Shown one piece after another: positions 43,280 through 53,218 of a stretch of DNA of 64,000 nucleotides. Position 1 is the first letter of the stretch. Every line of letters starts with the position of its first letter. This DNA is from Photobacterium sp. TY1-4 (GTDB lineage Bacteria; Pseudomonadota; Gammaproteobacteria; Enterobacterales; Vibrionaceae). A program made the position numbers and the translations under genes. The notes under the pieces are model-generated. The model saw nothing but the letters and a program-made list of their open reading frames with translations. It did no database searches and was not told where the DNA came from. Location: the NCBI RefSeq assembly GCF_025398175.1, contig NZ_CP099735.1:1426001-1490000 (forward strand), in the 5' to 3' direction.

Positions 43280-44776
43280 ATGATAGAAAATAGCTTTGCT
43301 ATTACAGGAACGTTTATCGTCTACCTGATCGGGATGATGGCGATTGGTTACTATGCATACAAGCGAACGTCTGATTCATCGGATTATTTCCTGGGTGGCC
43401 GCTCTCTGGGGCCATGGCCTGCGGCCATTTCTGCCGGTGCCTCCGACATGAGTGGCTGGCTGTTGCTGGGTCTGCCGGGTTACGCCTATGCAGCGGGGAT
43501 GGAATCGCTGTGGCTGGCGGGCGGCCTGATGCTGGGAACCTGGCTGAACTGGCTGATCTGTGCCAAGCGCTTGCGGACCTACACCATCACCGCAGATAAC
43601 TCGATCACACTTCCTGAATATCTGTCCCGTCGTTTCCACGACAACTCGAAACTGATTCAGACGATTTCGGCATTTTTCATTCTGCTGTTCTTCCTTTTCT
43701 ACACCAGTTCGGGTCTGGTTGCCGGCGGCAAGTTGTTTGAAACCGTCTTTGGCCTGGATTACACCATCGCGGTCATTGTGGGCACGGTCTGCGTGGTGTC
43801 TTACACCCTGTTCGGTGGCTTCCTGGCGGTATCCTGGACGGACCTGGTTCAGGGCCTGCTGATGGCCGCAGCGTTGCTGATCGTGCCGATTGCAGCAATG
43901 GAAGGCGGTGTGGGCGACCTGAGCGCTGCGCTGACGGCGAAGAACCCGGAGCTGATGACTCTGTTCAACGATATGAAGGGTGAGCCGCTTTCTGCCATCG
44001 CGATCATTTCGCTGGCGGCCTGGGGCCTGGGCTATTTCGGTCAGCCACACATCCTGGCGCGTTTTAATGCTACCCGTTCAAACCGGGATATCGTTACCGC
44101 GCGTCGTATCGCGGTGACCTGGACTGCGCTGTCAATGGCGGGTGCTATCCTGGTGGGCTTGGTGGGGATCCTGTATGTGGATAACCAGCTTGCGGGCTCA
44201 CTGGACGATGGCGAACGTATCTTCATGCTGCTGGTGAATGCCATCTTCCACCCAGTGATTGCCGGTATCCTGCTGGCTGCGATCCTGGCGGCGATCATGA
44301 GTACTGCTGATTCTCAGTTGCTGGTGTCTTCTTCTGCCCTGGCGGAAGACTTCTACAAGCAAGTGTTCCGCCCGCAAGCTTCGACGGAAGAGATTGTCCT
44401 GGTTGGCCGTGTAGCGGTAATCGCTCTATCCGTCATTGCCCTGATGCTGGCGATGAATCCGGACAGCACGGTTCTGGGTCTGGTGTCTTACGCCTGGGCT
44501 GGTTTCGGTGCTGCCTTTGGTCCGGCGCTGCTGCTGAGCCTGTACTGGAAAGACATGAACCGCAATGGTGCCCTGGCGGGGATCGTGGTGGGTGCACTCA
44601 CCGTGGTGGTTTGGAAGCAACTGAGCGGCGGTCTGTTCGACCTGTACGAAATCGTCCCGGGCTTCATTTTCGCGACGGTTGCGATCATCGCGATCAGCAA
44701 GGCGACCGGTGGTGCTTCGCGTGAAGTGATTGCACAGTTCGACACCTACGAGAAAAACCTGGTTGAGTTCGATTAA
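43280..44776 (+). CDS. putP: sodium/proline symporter PutP
   Basis: A 498-residue sodium:solute symporter with about 13 membrane helices. Family signs are YFLGGRSLGPWPAAISAGASDMSGWLLLGLPG near the N-terminus (sodium-binding Ser/Asp region) and GYFGQPHILARFNA. It brings proline in for PutA. Start after GTGAGGGA. It shares direction with putA and follows it by about 135 bp, so the three genes likely form one operon with a processed or attenuated junction. A strong terminator follows. Confidence 0.95.
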   Translation: MIENSFAITGTFIVYLIGMMAIGYYAYKRTSDSSDYFLGGRSLGPWPAAISAGASDMSGWLLLGLPGYAYAAGMESLWLAGGLMLGTWLNWLICAKRLRTYTITADNSITLPEYLSRRFHDNSKLIQTISAFFILLFFLFYTSSGLVAGGKLFETVFGLDYTIAVIVGTVCVVSYTLFGGFLAVSWTDLVQGLLMAAALLIVPIAAMEGGVGDLSAALTAKNPELMTLFNDMKGEPLSAIAIISLAAWGLGYFGQPHILARFNATRSNRDIVTARRIAVTWTALSMAGAILVGLVGILYVDNQLAGSLDDGERIFMLLVNAIFHPVIAGILLAAILAAIMSTADSQLLVSSSALAEDFYKQVFRPQASTEEIVLVGRVAVIALSVIALMLAMNPDSTVLGLVSYAWAGFGAAFGPALLLSLYWKDMNRNGALAGIVVGALTVVVWKQLSGGLFDLYEIVPGFIFATVAIIAISKATGGASREVIAQFDTYEKNLVEFD

Positions 44777-44811
44777 TTCAGCCTGATTGATCGTCTTCAC
44801 GACGATGCATT

Positions 44812-44846
44812 AAAAAGCCAGTCGCGGTAACGCGGCTGGCTTTTTT
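44812..44846 (+). terminator. intrinsic terminator after putP
   Basis: GCCAG-T-CGCG / CGCG-G-CTGGC stem with GTAA loop, A-run before and T-run after; can work in both directions for the converging genes. Confidence 0.9.
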
Positions 44847-44875
44847 GATGCCTGTCTTTCGAGGTCCAATTCGGT

Positions 44876-46006
44876 TCAATGATCAAGGTAGAGATAGTTC
44901 TGCCAGCTCTTCATCCGGATCAGCACTTTGCGCATCACCGACACATGTTCGAAACTGTCTGAGTAGACGGCGATTTCGACGCTGGCTCCCTGCGGCAGTT
45001 GGTACGCGCTCAAATCATCTGTGATTTTCAGTTTCACCAGCGGACGGCCCTGGTTCTGCAGCAGGGCACTGCCGTAGAGCGCCCCGGCCGCCTGAACCTG
45101 GCCTTCGCCAATGGCCGGCAACACTTCAACCACTTCACCGGCAAAGGTTTTGCCGGGCAAGGCCCGAAAAACAAAGTCGGCTTTAAACCCCGGGCGCAGG
45201 CGCATCAATGAGTTCTGGCGAAACGCGCCGATATAGAATTGCTCCTCCCGGTGTATAAAGGTCATCACCGGGCGCAGCGGAACCGGCACCGCCATCATCC
45301 CCGGCCGGAGGGTCACCTGGGTCACATAGCCGTCCGTGGGGGCCTCGACGACAGTCTGGCTGAGGTTGAACTGCGCCTGGGTCAGTTGGGCCCGAATTTT
45401 GGCAACGGTGGTATTTTCTCCCATCACTTCGGAATCATAGGCCAGCTTGGCCCGGCGCTCTTCGGCTTGAGCAGCCTCCAGCGCGGCTTCGGCACTGAGA
45501 TAAAACTGGCGTCGGTTGTCGACATCAGCCCGGGTAAACGCCCCGCGTTTGAAGCCTTTTTCGTAGCGACGGAACTGTTGCAAGGTCCGGTCGCGTTCGG
45601 CTTGCGCTTTGGCAGTCGTCGCCTGCGATGACTTATAGGCGGCTTCCAACCCGAGGACGCTCTGCTTGGCTTCGGCCAGGGCGGCTTCTTGCAGCCGGAC
45701 CTCGGCAGCAAACGGGGTCGGGTCGATCTTAAACAGGATATCGCCTTTTTTTAGTGGTTGGTTGGGGGTGACGGGAACCTCGATCACCTTGCCTCTGACG
45801 CCGGGAACTATCGGGGTGGAGACGAAAAACTGCCCGCCGAAGTTGGTATGCGGGTGGTTGTAGTTCATCAGTAGGATCAGGCTGCCGATGAGAATAATTC
45901 CGCCCAGCACTGCTGTCGGAACGGTCCACTTGTTCAGGGGGATCTTGAAAATCTTAAAGATGGCCACGCAAAATGCGGCATAGGTCAGAATCAGCAAGAG
46001 ATCCAT
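44876..46006 (-). CDS. yiaV: HlyD-family membrane fusion protein (YiaV-like)
   Basis: A 376-residue protein with two N-terminal membrane helices (about 3-20 and 30-50). A biotinyl-lipoyl-like domain (VPGVRGKVIEVPVTPNQPLKKGD), a long alpha-helical hairpin (about 110-220) and a beta-barrel domain follow. The upstream gene encodes a DUF3302 protein and overlaps by TAATG, the same pair as yiaW-yiaV in E. coli. It probably forms an envelope or export complex; no transporter partner is encoded here and the function is not known. Confidence 0.85.
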   Translation of the reverse strand: MDLLLILTYAAFCVAIFKIFKIPLNKWTVPTAVLGGIILIGSLILLMNYNHPHTNFGGQFFVSTPIVPGVRGKVIEVPVTPNQPLKKGDILFKIDPTPFAAEVRLQEAALAEAKQSVLGLEAAYKSSQATTAKAQAERDRTLQQFRRYEKGFKRGAFTRADVDNRRQFYLSAEAALEAAQAEERRAKLAYDSEVMGENTTVAKIRAQLTQAQFNLSQTVVEAPTDGYVTQVTLRPGMMAVPVPLRPVMTFIHREEQFYIGAFRQNSLMRLRPGFKADFVFRALPGKTFAGEVVEVLPAIGEGQVQAAGALYGSALLQNQGRPLVKLKITDDLSAYQLPQGASVEIAVYSDSFEHVSVMRKVLIRMKSWQNYLYLDH

Positions 46007-46434
46007 TAGTCTTGCCCTCCGGAAGTTGTGCCGGGTTTGGCTGATACAGAATTGGCCGCTGCATTGGCGCCTGCATTTACCCCGGTGGCCTGGCCGGTGC
46101 GTGACAGCTCCAGCTGGGTAACCTTCTCGCTGAGTTTTTCTATCTGTTCGCTCAGCTTCAGGACTTCATGGTGCAGCTCGTGTTGTTCGTTCTGGATCTG
46201 GGTAAATCCCCAGCCGCGATCTTCGCGCCACAGCGTGGCCCAAATCCAGAGAAACGGCCACAGGACATGCAGGGTAAACAGGCTGACCCATCCGGCGTAA
46301 TGGATGGCATCCTGGTGGGGGTGATTGCGGCTCTTGGCAATTTCATAGGGAATGTCATGGAGCGCAATAATGCCGTAGAACAAGACGACAGCAACGAAAA
46401 TTAAGATCCCTAGCGCGAAGTAATCAAGAAACAT
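46006..46434 (-). CDS. yiaW: DUF3302 inner-membrane protein (YiaW-like)
   Basis: A 142-residue protein with two membrane helices (about 5-25 and 50-70), the conserved region HYAGWVSLFTLHVLWPFLWIWA, a coiled coil (about 85-115) and an Ala/Gly-rich tail. The start at 46434 was chosen after AGAAGGAG. Longer than E. coli YiaW by the coiled coil and tail. Overlaps the HlyD-type gene by one base, so they are translated together. Function unknown. Confidence 0.82.
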   Translation of the reverse strand: MFLDYFALGILIFVAVVLFYGIIALHDIPYEIAKSRNHPHQDAIHYAGWVSLFTLHVLWPFLWIWATLWREDRGWGFTQIQNEQHELHHEVLKLSEQIEKLSEKVTQLELSRTGQATGVNAGANAAANSVSAKPGTTSGGQD

Positions 46435-46701
46435 GGCGGCTCCTTCTGATGTCTGTGTCACCCCGAACGGGGCCGGGCAGGCGTGACAGGGCGCTTGCGG
46501 GCGGTATGGGGAGACGGAACGGCATACATAAAAAGTAGCACTGAATCACGGTGTTAGCCCCGAGCCTAGCGTCAGAGCCGTATTGATTTCGGGACAAATG
46601 CCGAAGATGTAGTCGGATCCCGACGATTTTTACGATTTTGTTGCAGTTTTCCGGTATCCTGCCGCTATATAGCAGGATCAATATTGTTTCTACGAGGGGT
46701 T

Positions 46702-48009
46702 ATGTCGAACCTGGTTATCGGTTTAAGCCTGGCCGGCGGTGCACTGGTTGCGGTGGTGGTGCATTACTTTGCGGTGATGAATCGTCAGCGTCGCAAGCAG
46801 CAGACGCAAGTCCTGAAAGATGAGAATTACCAACGGGTTCTGGAAAAGGCCAAGATCGCTGAACGTGAAGAAAAGATCTTCAAAGCCAATACCGGTCATA
46901 TCGCCAGCCAGCTGTCGCTGGCCAAAGAGTATGAAATGGTCAGTATCGCTAAGGCGATTTTCTGGTACCGCAAGGCGGCTGAACTGGGAAATGAGATTGC
47001 CCAGAATGCCTTGGCGCGTCTGCACCGGCTGGACTCGTCCGATTCGGACGGGGAGGCGAAGTCCCGTTATTGGGAGCAGGTGGTCCGTGCGAAGCAACAG
47101 GAGCCGGAGGCCCTGTTTTTACTCGGCTCCTACCAATATCAGGGCTATGGCACCGAGCAGAATATCGCGGCAGCGATAGAGCATATGACGTTAGCTGCGG
47201 AGCAGGATCATGTCGAGGCGCAATTGTTTCTGGGCGACTGGTATGTCGCCGAGAGCAATCCGGATAAAATGCCGTTGCTGGCGTTTGGCTGGCGAGTCCG
47301 GGCGGCTTTGAACGAGAGTGTCAAAGGCTGTATCAAGGTTGCTTATTGCTATCAGGCTGGGATTGGGGTGGCGAAAGATCGACGCCGGGCCATCTATTGG
47401 CTGGAAAGGGCCGCGGAAACCGGCAGTGCGGAAGGCCAGTTCCTGGCGGCCAAAATGCATCTGGGCGGTGAAGCCACCGAGGCGGCCATTGCTTATGTCT
47501 GGTACTCCATCGCCCATGCTTTCGGCCACCCGCAAGCGCGGACGGAGCGGGATCAGGCGGCGCATTCGATCGCCATTGATGCGATTTTATCGGCGCAAAG
47601 TGTCGCCAACTCGGTGTATCGTAAATTGAAAGATCAGCCGGTGGCGCGCCATGCGGTGATCTCGGTGCTGGACAAAGTCTACGATCGGCAGCGATACCGG
47701 CCGGATGAGCAGGTGCTGGTATCGTTGTCCGGCGGTGAGTTGGCCGGGGATCCTGATCAGGCCGAAGCCATTGCCAGCCGCGACGGCGAGGTGACGTTGA
47801 TTGAGAGCCCAAGCCAAAGCTCAAACTCTGGTCAAACAAGCCAGCGCCAGGAGCCGCCTGAGGTCGCGGCGGCTGAAACTGAGGCCGAGATCGAGACTGC
47901 GGAGGTCAACGTGACGGCAGCCAACGAGTATCGTGAGCAGGGCTGGGCGACCTCCTGGGATAAACTCACCACAGAAACGCAACCAGCTCCGCCTTCCCGG
48001 AACCGCTGA
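46702..48009 (+). CDS. Sel1-repeat (TPR-like) membrane-anchored protein
   Basis: A 435-residue protein. An N-terminal membrane anchor (about 4-24) is followed by several Sel1-like repeats (AIFWYRKAAELGNEIAQNAL; AIEHMTLAAEQDHVEAQLFL; AIYWLERAAETGSAEGQFLA). The C-terminal tail is acidic, Gln/Glu/Ser-rich and probably disordered. Sel1 repeats are protein-interaction scaffolds. The start at 46702 follows GAGGGG. Partner unknown; neighbours do not suggest one. Confidence 0.82.
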   Translation: MSNLVIGLSLAGGALVAVVVHYFAVMNRQRRKQQTQVLKDENYQRVLEKAKIAEREEKIFKANTGHIASQLSLAKEYEMVSIAKAIFWYRKAAELGNEIAQNALARLHRLDSSDSDGEAKSRYWEQVVRAKQQEPEALFLLGSYQYQGYGTEQNIAAAIEHMTLAAEQDHVEAQLFLGDWYVAESNPDKMPLLAFGWRVRAALNESVKGCIKVAYCYQAGIGVAKDRRRAIYWLERAAETGSAEGQFLAAKMHLGGEATEAAIAYVWYSIAHAFGHPQARTERDQAAHSIAIDAILSAQSVANSVYRKLKDQPVARHAVISVLDKVYDRQRYRPDEQVLVSLSGGELAGDPDQAEAIASRDGEVTLIESPSQSSNSGQTSQRQEPPEVAAAETEAEIETAEVNVTAANEYREQGWATSWDKLTTETQPAPPSRNR

Positions 48010-48021
48010 GCCGACAGCGGA

Positions 48022-48717
48022 TCAGCCTGCGGGGAGTGATACATAATCCAGCAGCTGCGGCATCGCCGTCAGGGTGGTGACCCGCGGGTGAACGATGGCG
48101 CGGCTGTAGGGATTGGCTGCAAAATGGAATGTGCGGATCCCGGCATTAATCCCTGCCTGAACCCCTTTCGGGGTGTCATCAACAAATACGCATTCTGACA
48201 GAGCCATGCCCATGTGCATGGCCGCAAAGTGCAGGATGTCCGGCTCCGGCTTCCAGCTGCTGGCTTCAAAGCCGCTGAACAATTTCCCGTCAAAGTAGGG
48301 CAGCAGCCCGGTCAGGCTGAGGGTGTGCTCAATTTTGCTGACCGGCGCATTGGAGGCGATGCACATTTCACAACCCCGGGCGTTTAGGGTTGCCAGCAGT
48401 TCCGGTACGCCGGGGATCGGGGATAGTCCTTGCTCAAACAGGCGTCGGCACTCCGCCCGGTAGAGGGGCTCCAGCGTATCGACCGAAACCCGGATCCCGG
48501 CCCGGACCCGGGTTTCGGTGAGGATATCGGTCAGCTTGCCGCCCTGAAAGTGGCGCAGGCATTCCTCCAGACTCAACTGGGCGCCAAAGCGGTTAAACAC
48601 ATTGACCAATGCCTGGTTACACAGGGTTTCGCTGTCGACCAGGGTGCCGTCGCAATCAAAAATGATGCAGCGAATGTCAGATTGTGCTGTCTGGCGATCA
48701 TCGGATTCGTTCATCAT
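48022..48717 (-). CDS. HAD-family phosphatase, YieH-like
   Basis: A 231-residue HAD hydrolase. Motif I is FDCDGTLVDSE, motif II lies in ASNAP, the lysine in WKPEPD and motif III VDDTPKG. The cap is the small helical type. The pattern of FQGGKL in the cap and IVHPRVTTLT near the end matches E. coli YieH, a 6-phosphogluconate phosphatase; substrate remains inferred. Single gene converging with the Sel1 gene. Confidence 0.82.
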   Translation of the reverse strand: MMNESDDRQTAQSDIRCIIFDCDGTLVDSETLCNQALVNVFNRFGAQLSLEECLRHFQGGKLTDILTETRVRAGIRVSVDTLEPLYRAECRRLFEQGLSPIPGVPELLATLNARGCEMCIASNAPVSKIEHTLSLTGLLPYFDGKLFSGFEASSWKPEPDILHFAAMHMGMALSECVFVDDTPKGVQAGINAGIRTFHFAANPYSRAIVHPRVTTLTAMPQLLDYVSLPAG

Positions 48718-49122
48718 GGGTGTCCGGATAGGCTGTTGTCACTGATATCTCATTGTTAATACCTCAATTGAGGTTCTACAACCGGCGGATGAAGGTTTTG
48801 CTATCTTTATCGTACTTAAGGTGGGATTTTTGCGCTTTCTGAGAGTTCTCCCTCAACCTGCACAATGCAATGAAAAATTGTCTGGCAAGCGTGGTGTTCA
48901 GGAGATTGTGTCGGATCCGCGAGGCCCTCGCGGCGAGGATGACAGCGGTGGCTTGCCGCGGCAAGCATTGTTGGGTAAGTTGTCAGAAACAGGGAACCAC
49001 AGGCGAAGCGAGGCGGGAGGAACCCAGCCGCGCAGCAGCGAACCTTGGGAACCGTTGGCCAGCCATGCCGGGTTGGTCGTGCGCAGTGGTTAAGGACAGT
49101 CAGATAATAATAGGGGTGGCCT
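48718..49122. other. intergenic region with palindromic repeat-like sequence
   Basis: No gene accepted. It includes palindromes such as CCGCGAGGCCCTCGCGG (48917-48933) followed by CGAGGATGACAGC, a word common in small dispersed intergenic repeats of proteobacteria, and TTGCCGCGGCAA (48953-48964). It ends with an AGGGGTGG ribosome site for the acetyltransferase gene. A repeat element is suspected but cannot be proved from one copy. Confidence 0.4.
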
Positions 49123-49794
49123 ATGTCATCATCCATCTTCCCTTCATGGCTGGGCGGCTATGAAGTGCGTGAACATCTCAAAAACCCGAATATTTCCGTC
49201 GGCGAGCATACGTATTACTCCGGGTATTACCACGATAAACATTTTGAGGATCACTGTGTCCGGTATTTGTTGGGGGATCATTCCAGCCGGGCGGTATGGG
49301 AATCCGGGATCTTCGGGGAGGTAGATAAACTGGAGATCGGCAAATTTTGCTCCATTGCATCAGGGGCAACTTTTATGCTGGCCGGCAATCAGGGTCATCG
49401 GCACGACTGGATCTCTTCGTTTCCGTTTGATGTGAGTAAGTTCGGCAATAAAGTGAAATCCGGCTTTGAACGCGCCGGGGATACCATCATCGGCAATGAC
49501 GTCTGGATTGGCACCGAGTGCGTCATTATGCCGGGCGTCACCATTGGCGACGGTGCAGTGATTGGTGCCCGGGCTGTGGTCACCAAAGATGTCGCACCGT
49601 ACGCGGTGGTGGTGGGAAATCCGGGGCAAACCGTGAAAAAGCGTTTCAGTGACGAGCAGATTGCGATGCTGCTGGAAATGAAATGGTGGGACTGGCCGCT
49701 GAAAACCCTGCAGGCCAATATGGATATGATGTGCAGCGCCGACGTCGAAGGGCTGTTTGAACGCTATTGCCATTTCCCCCGCGAGTCTTCGTAA
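49123..49794 (+). CDS. CatB-like xenobiotic O-acetyltransferase
   Basis: A 223-residue left-handed beta-helix acetyltransferase. Hexapeptide repeats run through about residues 70-170 (VDKLEIGKFCSIASGATFML; IIGNDVWIGTECVIMPGVTIGDGAVIGA) with the typical HRHDW catalytic-histidine loop and the family N-terminal YYSGYYHD segment. Relatives include chloramphenicol and streptogramin acetyltransferases. The specificity is unproved; chromosomal homologs are common in Vibrionaceae. A perfect hairpin follows the stop. Confidence 0.85.
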   Translation: MSSSIFPSWLGGYEVREHLKNPNISVGEHTYYSGYYHDKHFEDHCVRYLLGDHSSRAVWESGIFGEVDKLEIGKFCSIASGATFMLAGNQGHRHDWISSFPFDVSKFGNKVKSGFERAGDTIIGNDVWIGTECVIMPGVTIGDGAVIGARAVVTKDVAPYAVVVGNPGQTVKKRFSDEQIAMLLEMKWWDWPLKTLQANMDMMCSADVEGLFERYCHFPRESS

Positions 49795-49798
49795 AGCT

Positions 49799-49827
49799 GT
49801 CAGCCACAGCGAGTCACTGTGGCTGAC
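49799..49827 (+). terminator. hairpin after the acetyltransferase gene
   Basis: GTCAGCCACAG / CTGTGGCTGAC, perfect 11-bp arms, 7-base loop; lacks a clear T-run. Confidence 0.6.
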
Positions 49828-49927
49828 GGTGGCTTTCGGTTGGTGTGCCCCTCCGGAAGTCATTGCCCGCCGGAACTGCGGGCTGTAGATGGCCTGTAAC
49901 CAAGTCCTGAGGTGAGTGCTGGCGACC

Positions 49928-51130
49928 TTAAGGTTTCAGACGATACAGCGCGCTTGGGTCGATTGGTTGGGTGTAGTCGATATTCTCAAACCCGAAGCCG
50001 TTCAGGTGAAGGAAATCAGTCAAATAGCCATCAACATCGCCGTATTCACGGAAGTTTTCCGGTGTCATTTGCGCCAGCAAGCGGCTGACTTCCTGTTGCA
50101 CATCATCGCTTAATTCCCAATCATCGACCCGGATCAATCGCTGCGGGTCTGTCACCACCCTGCCGTTCTCCGGATAAAGACGCTGGCTGAGTAGGCGTTG
50201 CATCTGCTCGATACAGCCTTCATGCAAGCCTTTGGCTTTCATGACCTGAAACAGCGCCAGCAAATAGGGCGACAGGCCGGGAATAAATACACTGGCTTTG
50301 GTGATCAGCGCTTTGCAAACCGCCACATAAGCTTCACCGCCGATGGACGCCAGCTGCTGGTGGAGCCGATCGGCGGTCTGATGCAAATCTTCCTTGGCTT
50401 TCCCCAGCGTGCCGTGGTGATAAATCGGGTAGGTGTGCGATGGGCCGATATAGGAGTAAGCCAGCGTTTTGCAACCGGGCGCCAAGACATCGGCCTGAGC
50501 CAGGGCGTCAATCCAGCTTGCCCAGTCTTCGCCGCCCATCACTTTGACAGTGTCATGGATTTCCTGCGCAGAGGCCGGCGGTAGGGTGGTTTGCGTTAAG
50601 ATCTGGTGCTCCAGATCCAACGTTGCTCCCTGGTAGGGCTGGCCGATTGGCTTGATACTTGAGCGCCAGAAATCGCCAGTGTCCGGATTGGGGCGAATCC
50701 CGCTGGCCAGGCTATAGACGATCAGATCGACTTGTCCGCCGAAGTCCGTGCGGATGGTATCAATGACCTGTTGGCGTGTTGCTGGGGAAAACGCATCACC
50801 TACCAGGTTCGGGGCCTTGAGCCCGGCTTGCTCGGCGGCCTGACGGAAATAGACGTTGTTGTACCATCCGGCACTGCCGACCCCTTTGTCCGACGGACCC
50901 CGTTCGAATGAGACGCCGAGGGTGTCGGTACCGGTGCCGCCGAACGCCAGTGCGATCCGGGTGGCGAGGCCAAAACCGGACGAGGCGCCGAGGATCAAGG
51001 CGCGTTTGGGTCCAGGTCCGATCGGCTGGGCTCCCCGGCAATAGGTGATTTGGCGTCGGATGGCCTCTTCACAGCCGGACGGATGCGCAGAGCGGGCGAT
51101 CACGCCCTGAATGATGGGGTTAATAATCAT
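49928..51130 (-). CDS. fabV: trans-2-enoyl-CoA/ACP reductase FabV
   Basis: A 400-residue protein of normal FabV length. The N-terminus MIINPIIQGVIARSAHP is typical, the NAD-binding motif is GASSGFGLATRIA, and the catalytic Y-X8-K lies in YHHGTLGKAK. It performs the last step of each fatty-acid elongation cycle and is naturally triclosan-resistant. The start at 51130 was chosen because family proteins begin with MII-P; an upstream in-frame start at 51163 would add 11 residues. Single gene. Confidence 0.96.
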   Translation of the reverse strand: MIINPIIQGVIARSAHPSGCEEAIRRQITYCRGAQPIGPGPKRALILGASSGFGLATRIALAFGGTGTDTLGVSFERGPSDKGVGSAGWYNNVYFRQAAEQAGLKAPNLVGDAFSPATRQQVIDTIRTDFGGQVDLIVYSLASGIRPNPDTGDFWRSSIKPIGQPYQGATLDLEHQILTQTTLPPASAQEIHDTVKVMGGEDWASWIDALAQADVLAPGCKTLAYSYIGPSHTYPIYHHGTLGKAKEDLHQTADRLHQQLASIGGEAYVAVCKALITKASVFIPGLSPYLLALFQVMKAKGLHEGCIEQMQRLLSQRLYPENGRVVTDPQRLIRVDDWELSDDVQQEVSRLLAQMTPENFREYGDVDGYLTDFLHLNGFGFENIDYTQPIDPSALYRLKP

Positions 51131-51494
51131 CAGCTTGAATATCCTGAAAAATTGAATATGCATTTGGATACGTTTTGCTGATCATCTGAATGCATACGAA
51201 ATTTGTTGATTGATGAATCAATTATTTGAAAAACAGATCGGCTCAGGTGGTATTTTGACCAAGGGTAAACGTTTTCGATGCTCAAAACTTGATCTCTTAC
51301 ATTAAAATCTAAATTTTTCTTACTTTTTTAAAAGCAAAAGTTGAGTTATTCAAAAAAAATTGAATAATGTAATCAAAATACATAATGCATGAGGTCATGC
51401 TGCTCCACACATGCCTCAGACATTATACCTCCGTGTTATGGGACATCACTGTGATCAGAGGTGTTCTGAGCCAACCTAATCTGATGAGATAACT
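51131..51494. promoter_or_regulatory. AT-rich divergent promoter region of fabV and ackA
   Basis: No gene seen. Strongly AT-rich (51180-51400) compared with the rest of the window, which suits two promoters firing in opposite directions. No specific operator recognised. Confidence 0.5.
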
Positions 51495-52688
51495 ATGAGC
51501 AACTCTCTTGTACTGGTAATCAACTCTGGTAGCTCTTCGCTGAAGTTTGCATTGATTGACACTGTCACCGGTGAAGCGACACTCAGTGGCTTGGGTGAGT
51601 GCTTCGGTTTGCCTGAAGCAAACGTAAGCTGGAAAATTAACGGCGAAAAGCAGGAAGTGAAGCTGGAAGCGACGGGCAGCCACCATCAGCAGGCCGTTGA
51701 TCGCATTGTCGCGCTGCTGGATGAGCTGGGTATCAAGCAAGATATCGTTGCCATTGGTCACCGTGTCGTCCATGGCGGCGAGAAGTTTACTCATACGGTG
51801 AAGGTGGATGACACGGTTCTGGAAGAGATTGAGAAGCTGAGCGATCTGGCGCCGCTGCACAACCCGGCCCACGTGATTGGCATGCGTGCGACCATGAAAG
51901 CTTTCCCGGCGCTGTCTCAGTACGCTGTATTCGATACCGCCTTCCATCAGTCTATGCCAGCCAAAGCCTACACCGGCGCCATCTCCCGCAAGCTGTACGA
52001 CGACTACGGTATCCGCCGCTACGGTTTCCACGGCACCAGCCATTACTTTGTCAGCCGTGAAGCGGCCAAGGTGATGAACAAGCCGGTTGAGAAGAGTAAC
52101 TTTATCTCGGTTCACCTGGGCAATGGCGCCTCGGTTTGTGCCGTGAAGAACGGCAAGAGTGTCGATACCAGCATGGGCTTCACCCCGCTGGCCGGTCTGA
52201 TGATGGGCACCCGCTGTGGCGACCTGGACCCAAGTATCATCGAGTTCCTGCTGAAAAAAGGCTGGAGCCAGGAAGATGTGTTCACTGAGCTGAACAAGAA
52301 CTCGGGCCTGTTGGGCGTTTCCGGCCTGACCAGCGACTGCCGCGGCATCGTGGAAGCGATGGAAAACGGTCACGAAGGCGCGACCCTGGCGTTCGAAATT
52401 TTCTGTTACCGTGTGGCCAAATACATCGGCTCTTACATGGTGGCACTGGATGAGCTGGATGCGATTATCTTCACCGCGGGGATTGGTGAAAACTCCCTGC
52501 CGGTTCGCAGCAAGATCCTGGAAAACCTGAAGATCTTTGGCTACCGCGAAGATGCAGAAGCGAACGCGGCCGCGCGCTTCGGTAACCAAGGCATCATTAC
52601 CCAGCCAAATACCCCGGTTGCCATGGTGATCCCGACCAATGAAGAGTGGGTGATTGCCAAGCAGTCGATGGAAATGCTACACAGCTAA
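51495..52688 (+). CDS. ackA: acetate kinase
   Basis: A 397-residue ASKHA-fold kinase of normal length. Motifs include VINSGSSSLKFAL at the start, GHRVVHGGEKF, HNPAH, GYHGTSH-like GFHGTSHYFV, MGTRCGDLDP and FTAGIGENS. It makes ATP and acetate from acetyl phosphate, or the reverse. pta does not follow, in contrast to the usual ackA-pta operon, so this is likely a second copy on chromosome II. A terminator follows at once. Confidence 0.96.
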   Translation: MSNSLVLVINSGSSSLKFALIDTVTGEATLSGLGECFGLPEANVSWKINGEKQEVKLEATGSHHQQAVDRIVALLDELGIKQDIVAIGHRVVHGGEKFTHTVKVDDTVLEEIEKLSDLAPLHNPAHVIGMRATMKAFPALSQYAVFDTAFHQSMPAKAYTGAISRKLYDDYGIRRYGFHGTSHYFVSREAAKVMNKPVEKSNFISVHLGNGASVCAVKNGKSVDTSMGFTPLAGLMMGTRCGDLDPSIIEFLLKKGWSQEDVFTELNKNSGLLGVSGLTSDCRGIVEAMENGHEGATLAFEIFCYRVAKYIGSYMVALDELDAIIFTAGIGENSLPVRSKILENLKIFGYREDAEANAAARFGNQGIITQPNTPVAMVIPTNEEWVIAKQSMEMLHS

Positions 52689-52719
52689 TCCACCCGGCGA
52701 TATCGCTGACACCATACAT

Positions 52720-52753
52720 CAAACCCCGGCTGACCTTCAGTTCGGGGTTTTTT
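52720..52753 (+). terminator. intrinsic terminator of ackA
   Basis: AAACCCCG / CGGGGTTT stem with T-run TTTTTT. Confidence 0.9.
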
Positions 52754-52815
52754 ATTATCCGTTGAATCTGAGGTTCGGCTCAGGAGCACGAGCCGCAGCA
52801 GAATCCCGGCTCACC

Positions 52816-52941
52816 ATGTTTTCCTTTCTTCTGCTCGTTCTCGTCGGCGTGCTGATGCTGAACCGCATCATCAGCGGCGGTGTGTTCAGCCGTTGCTTGC
52901 TCGGGTTGGGTGTCTTCTTTTTTGAAAATCTTTTTCACTGA
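52816..52941 (+). CDS. possible 41-aa membrane peptide
   Basis: The ORF MFSFLLLVLVGVLML... encodes 41 residues with two hydrophobic stretches. The ribosome site is poor and it follows a terminator by 60 bp. Could be a small membrane protein or a chance ORF. Confidence 0.25.
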   Translation: MFSFLLLVLVGVLMLNRIISGGVFSRCLLGLGVFFFENLFH

Positions 52942-53218
52942 GAATGTCATGCGGATCTCCTTACGGTGGTTTTAATGTTTCATATGAAATGCATGTTAAG
53001 GTTTGTTCGGAAGACAGTCAATGCGTATGGCGGTGCGGGAACGTCGTAACACTGTTTTTTGTGACTGATGGGGTGATATCACGCCTTGAGAGCGTCGCTT
53101 CAGGGCATGAGACATTTGACTCAAAGTCTGTATGTATATACAGTTCGTTTCAGATGTGAAATTTAGATCTGCTTTGGCAATCTGAAGGGAAGACATGGGA
53201 TTGGAACAAGGAGAGAAG
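52942..53218. promoter_or_regulatory. region upstream of the effector-binding gene
   Basis: No convincing gene; a short ORF (52944-53159) lacks a ribosome site. The promoter of the next gene should lie here. Confidence 0.4.
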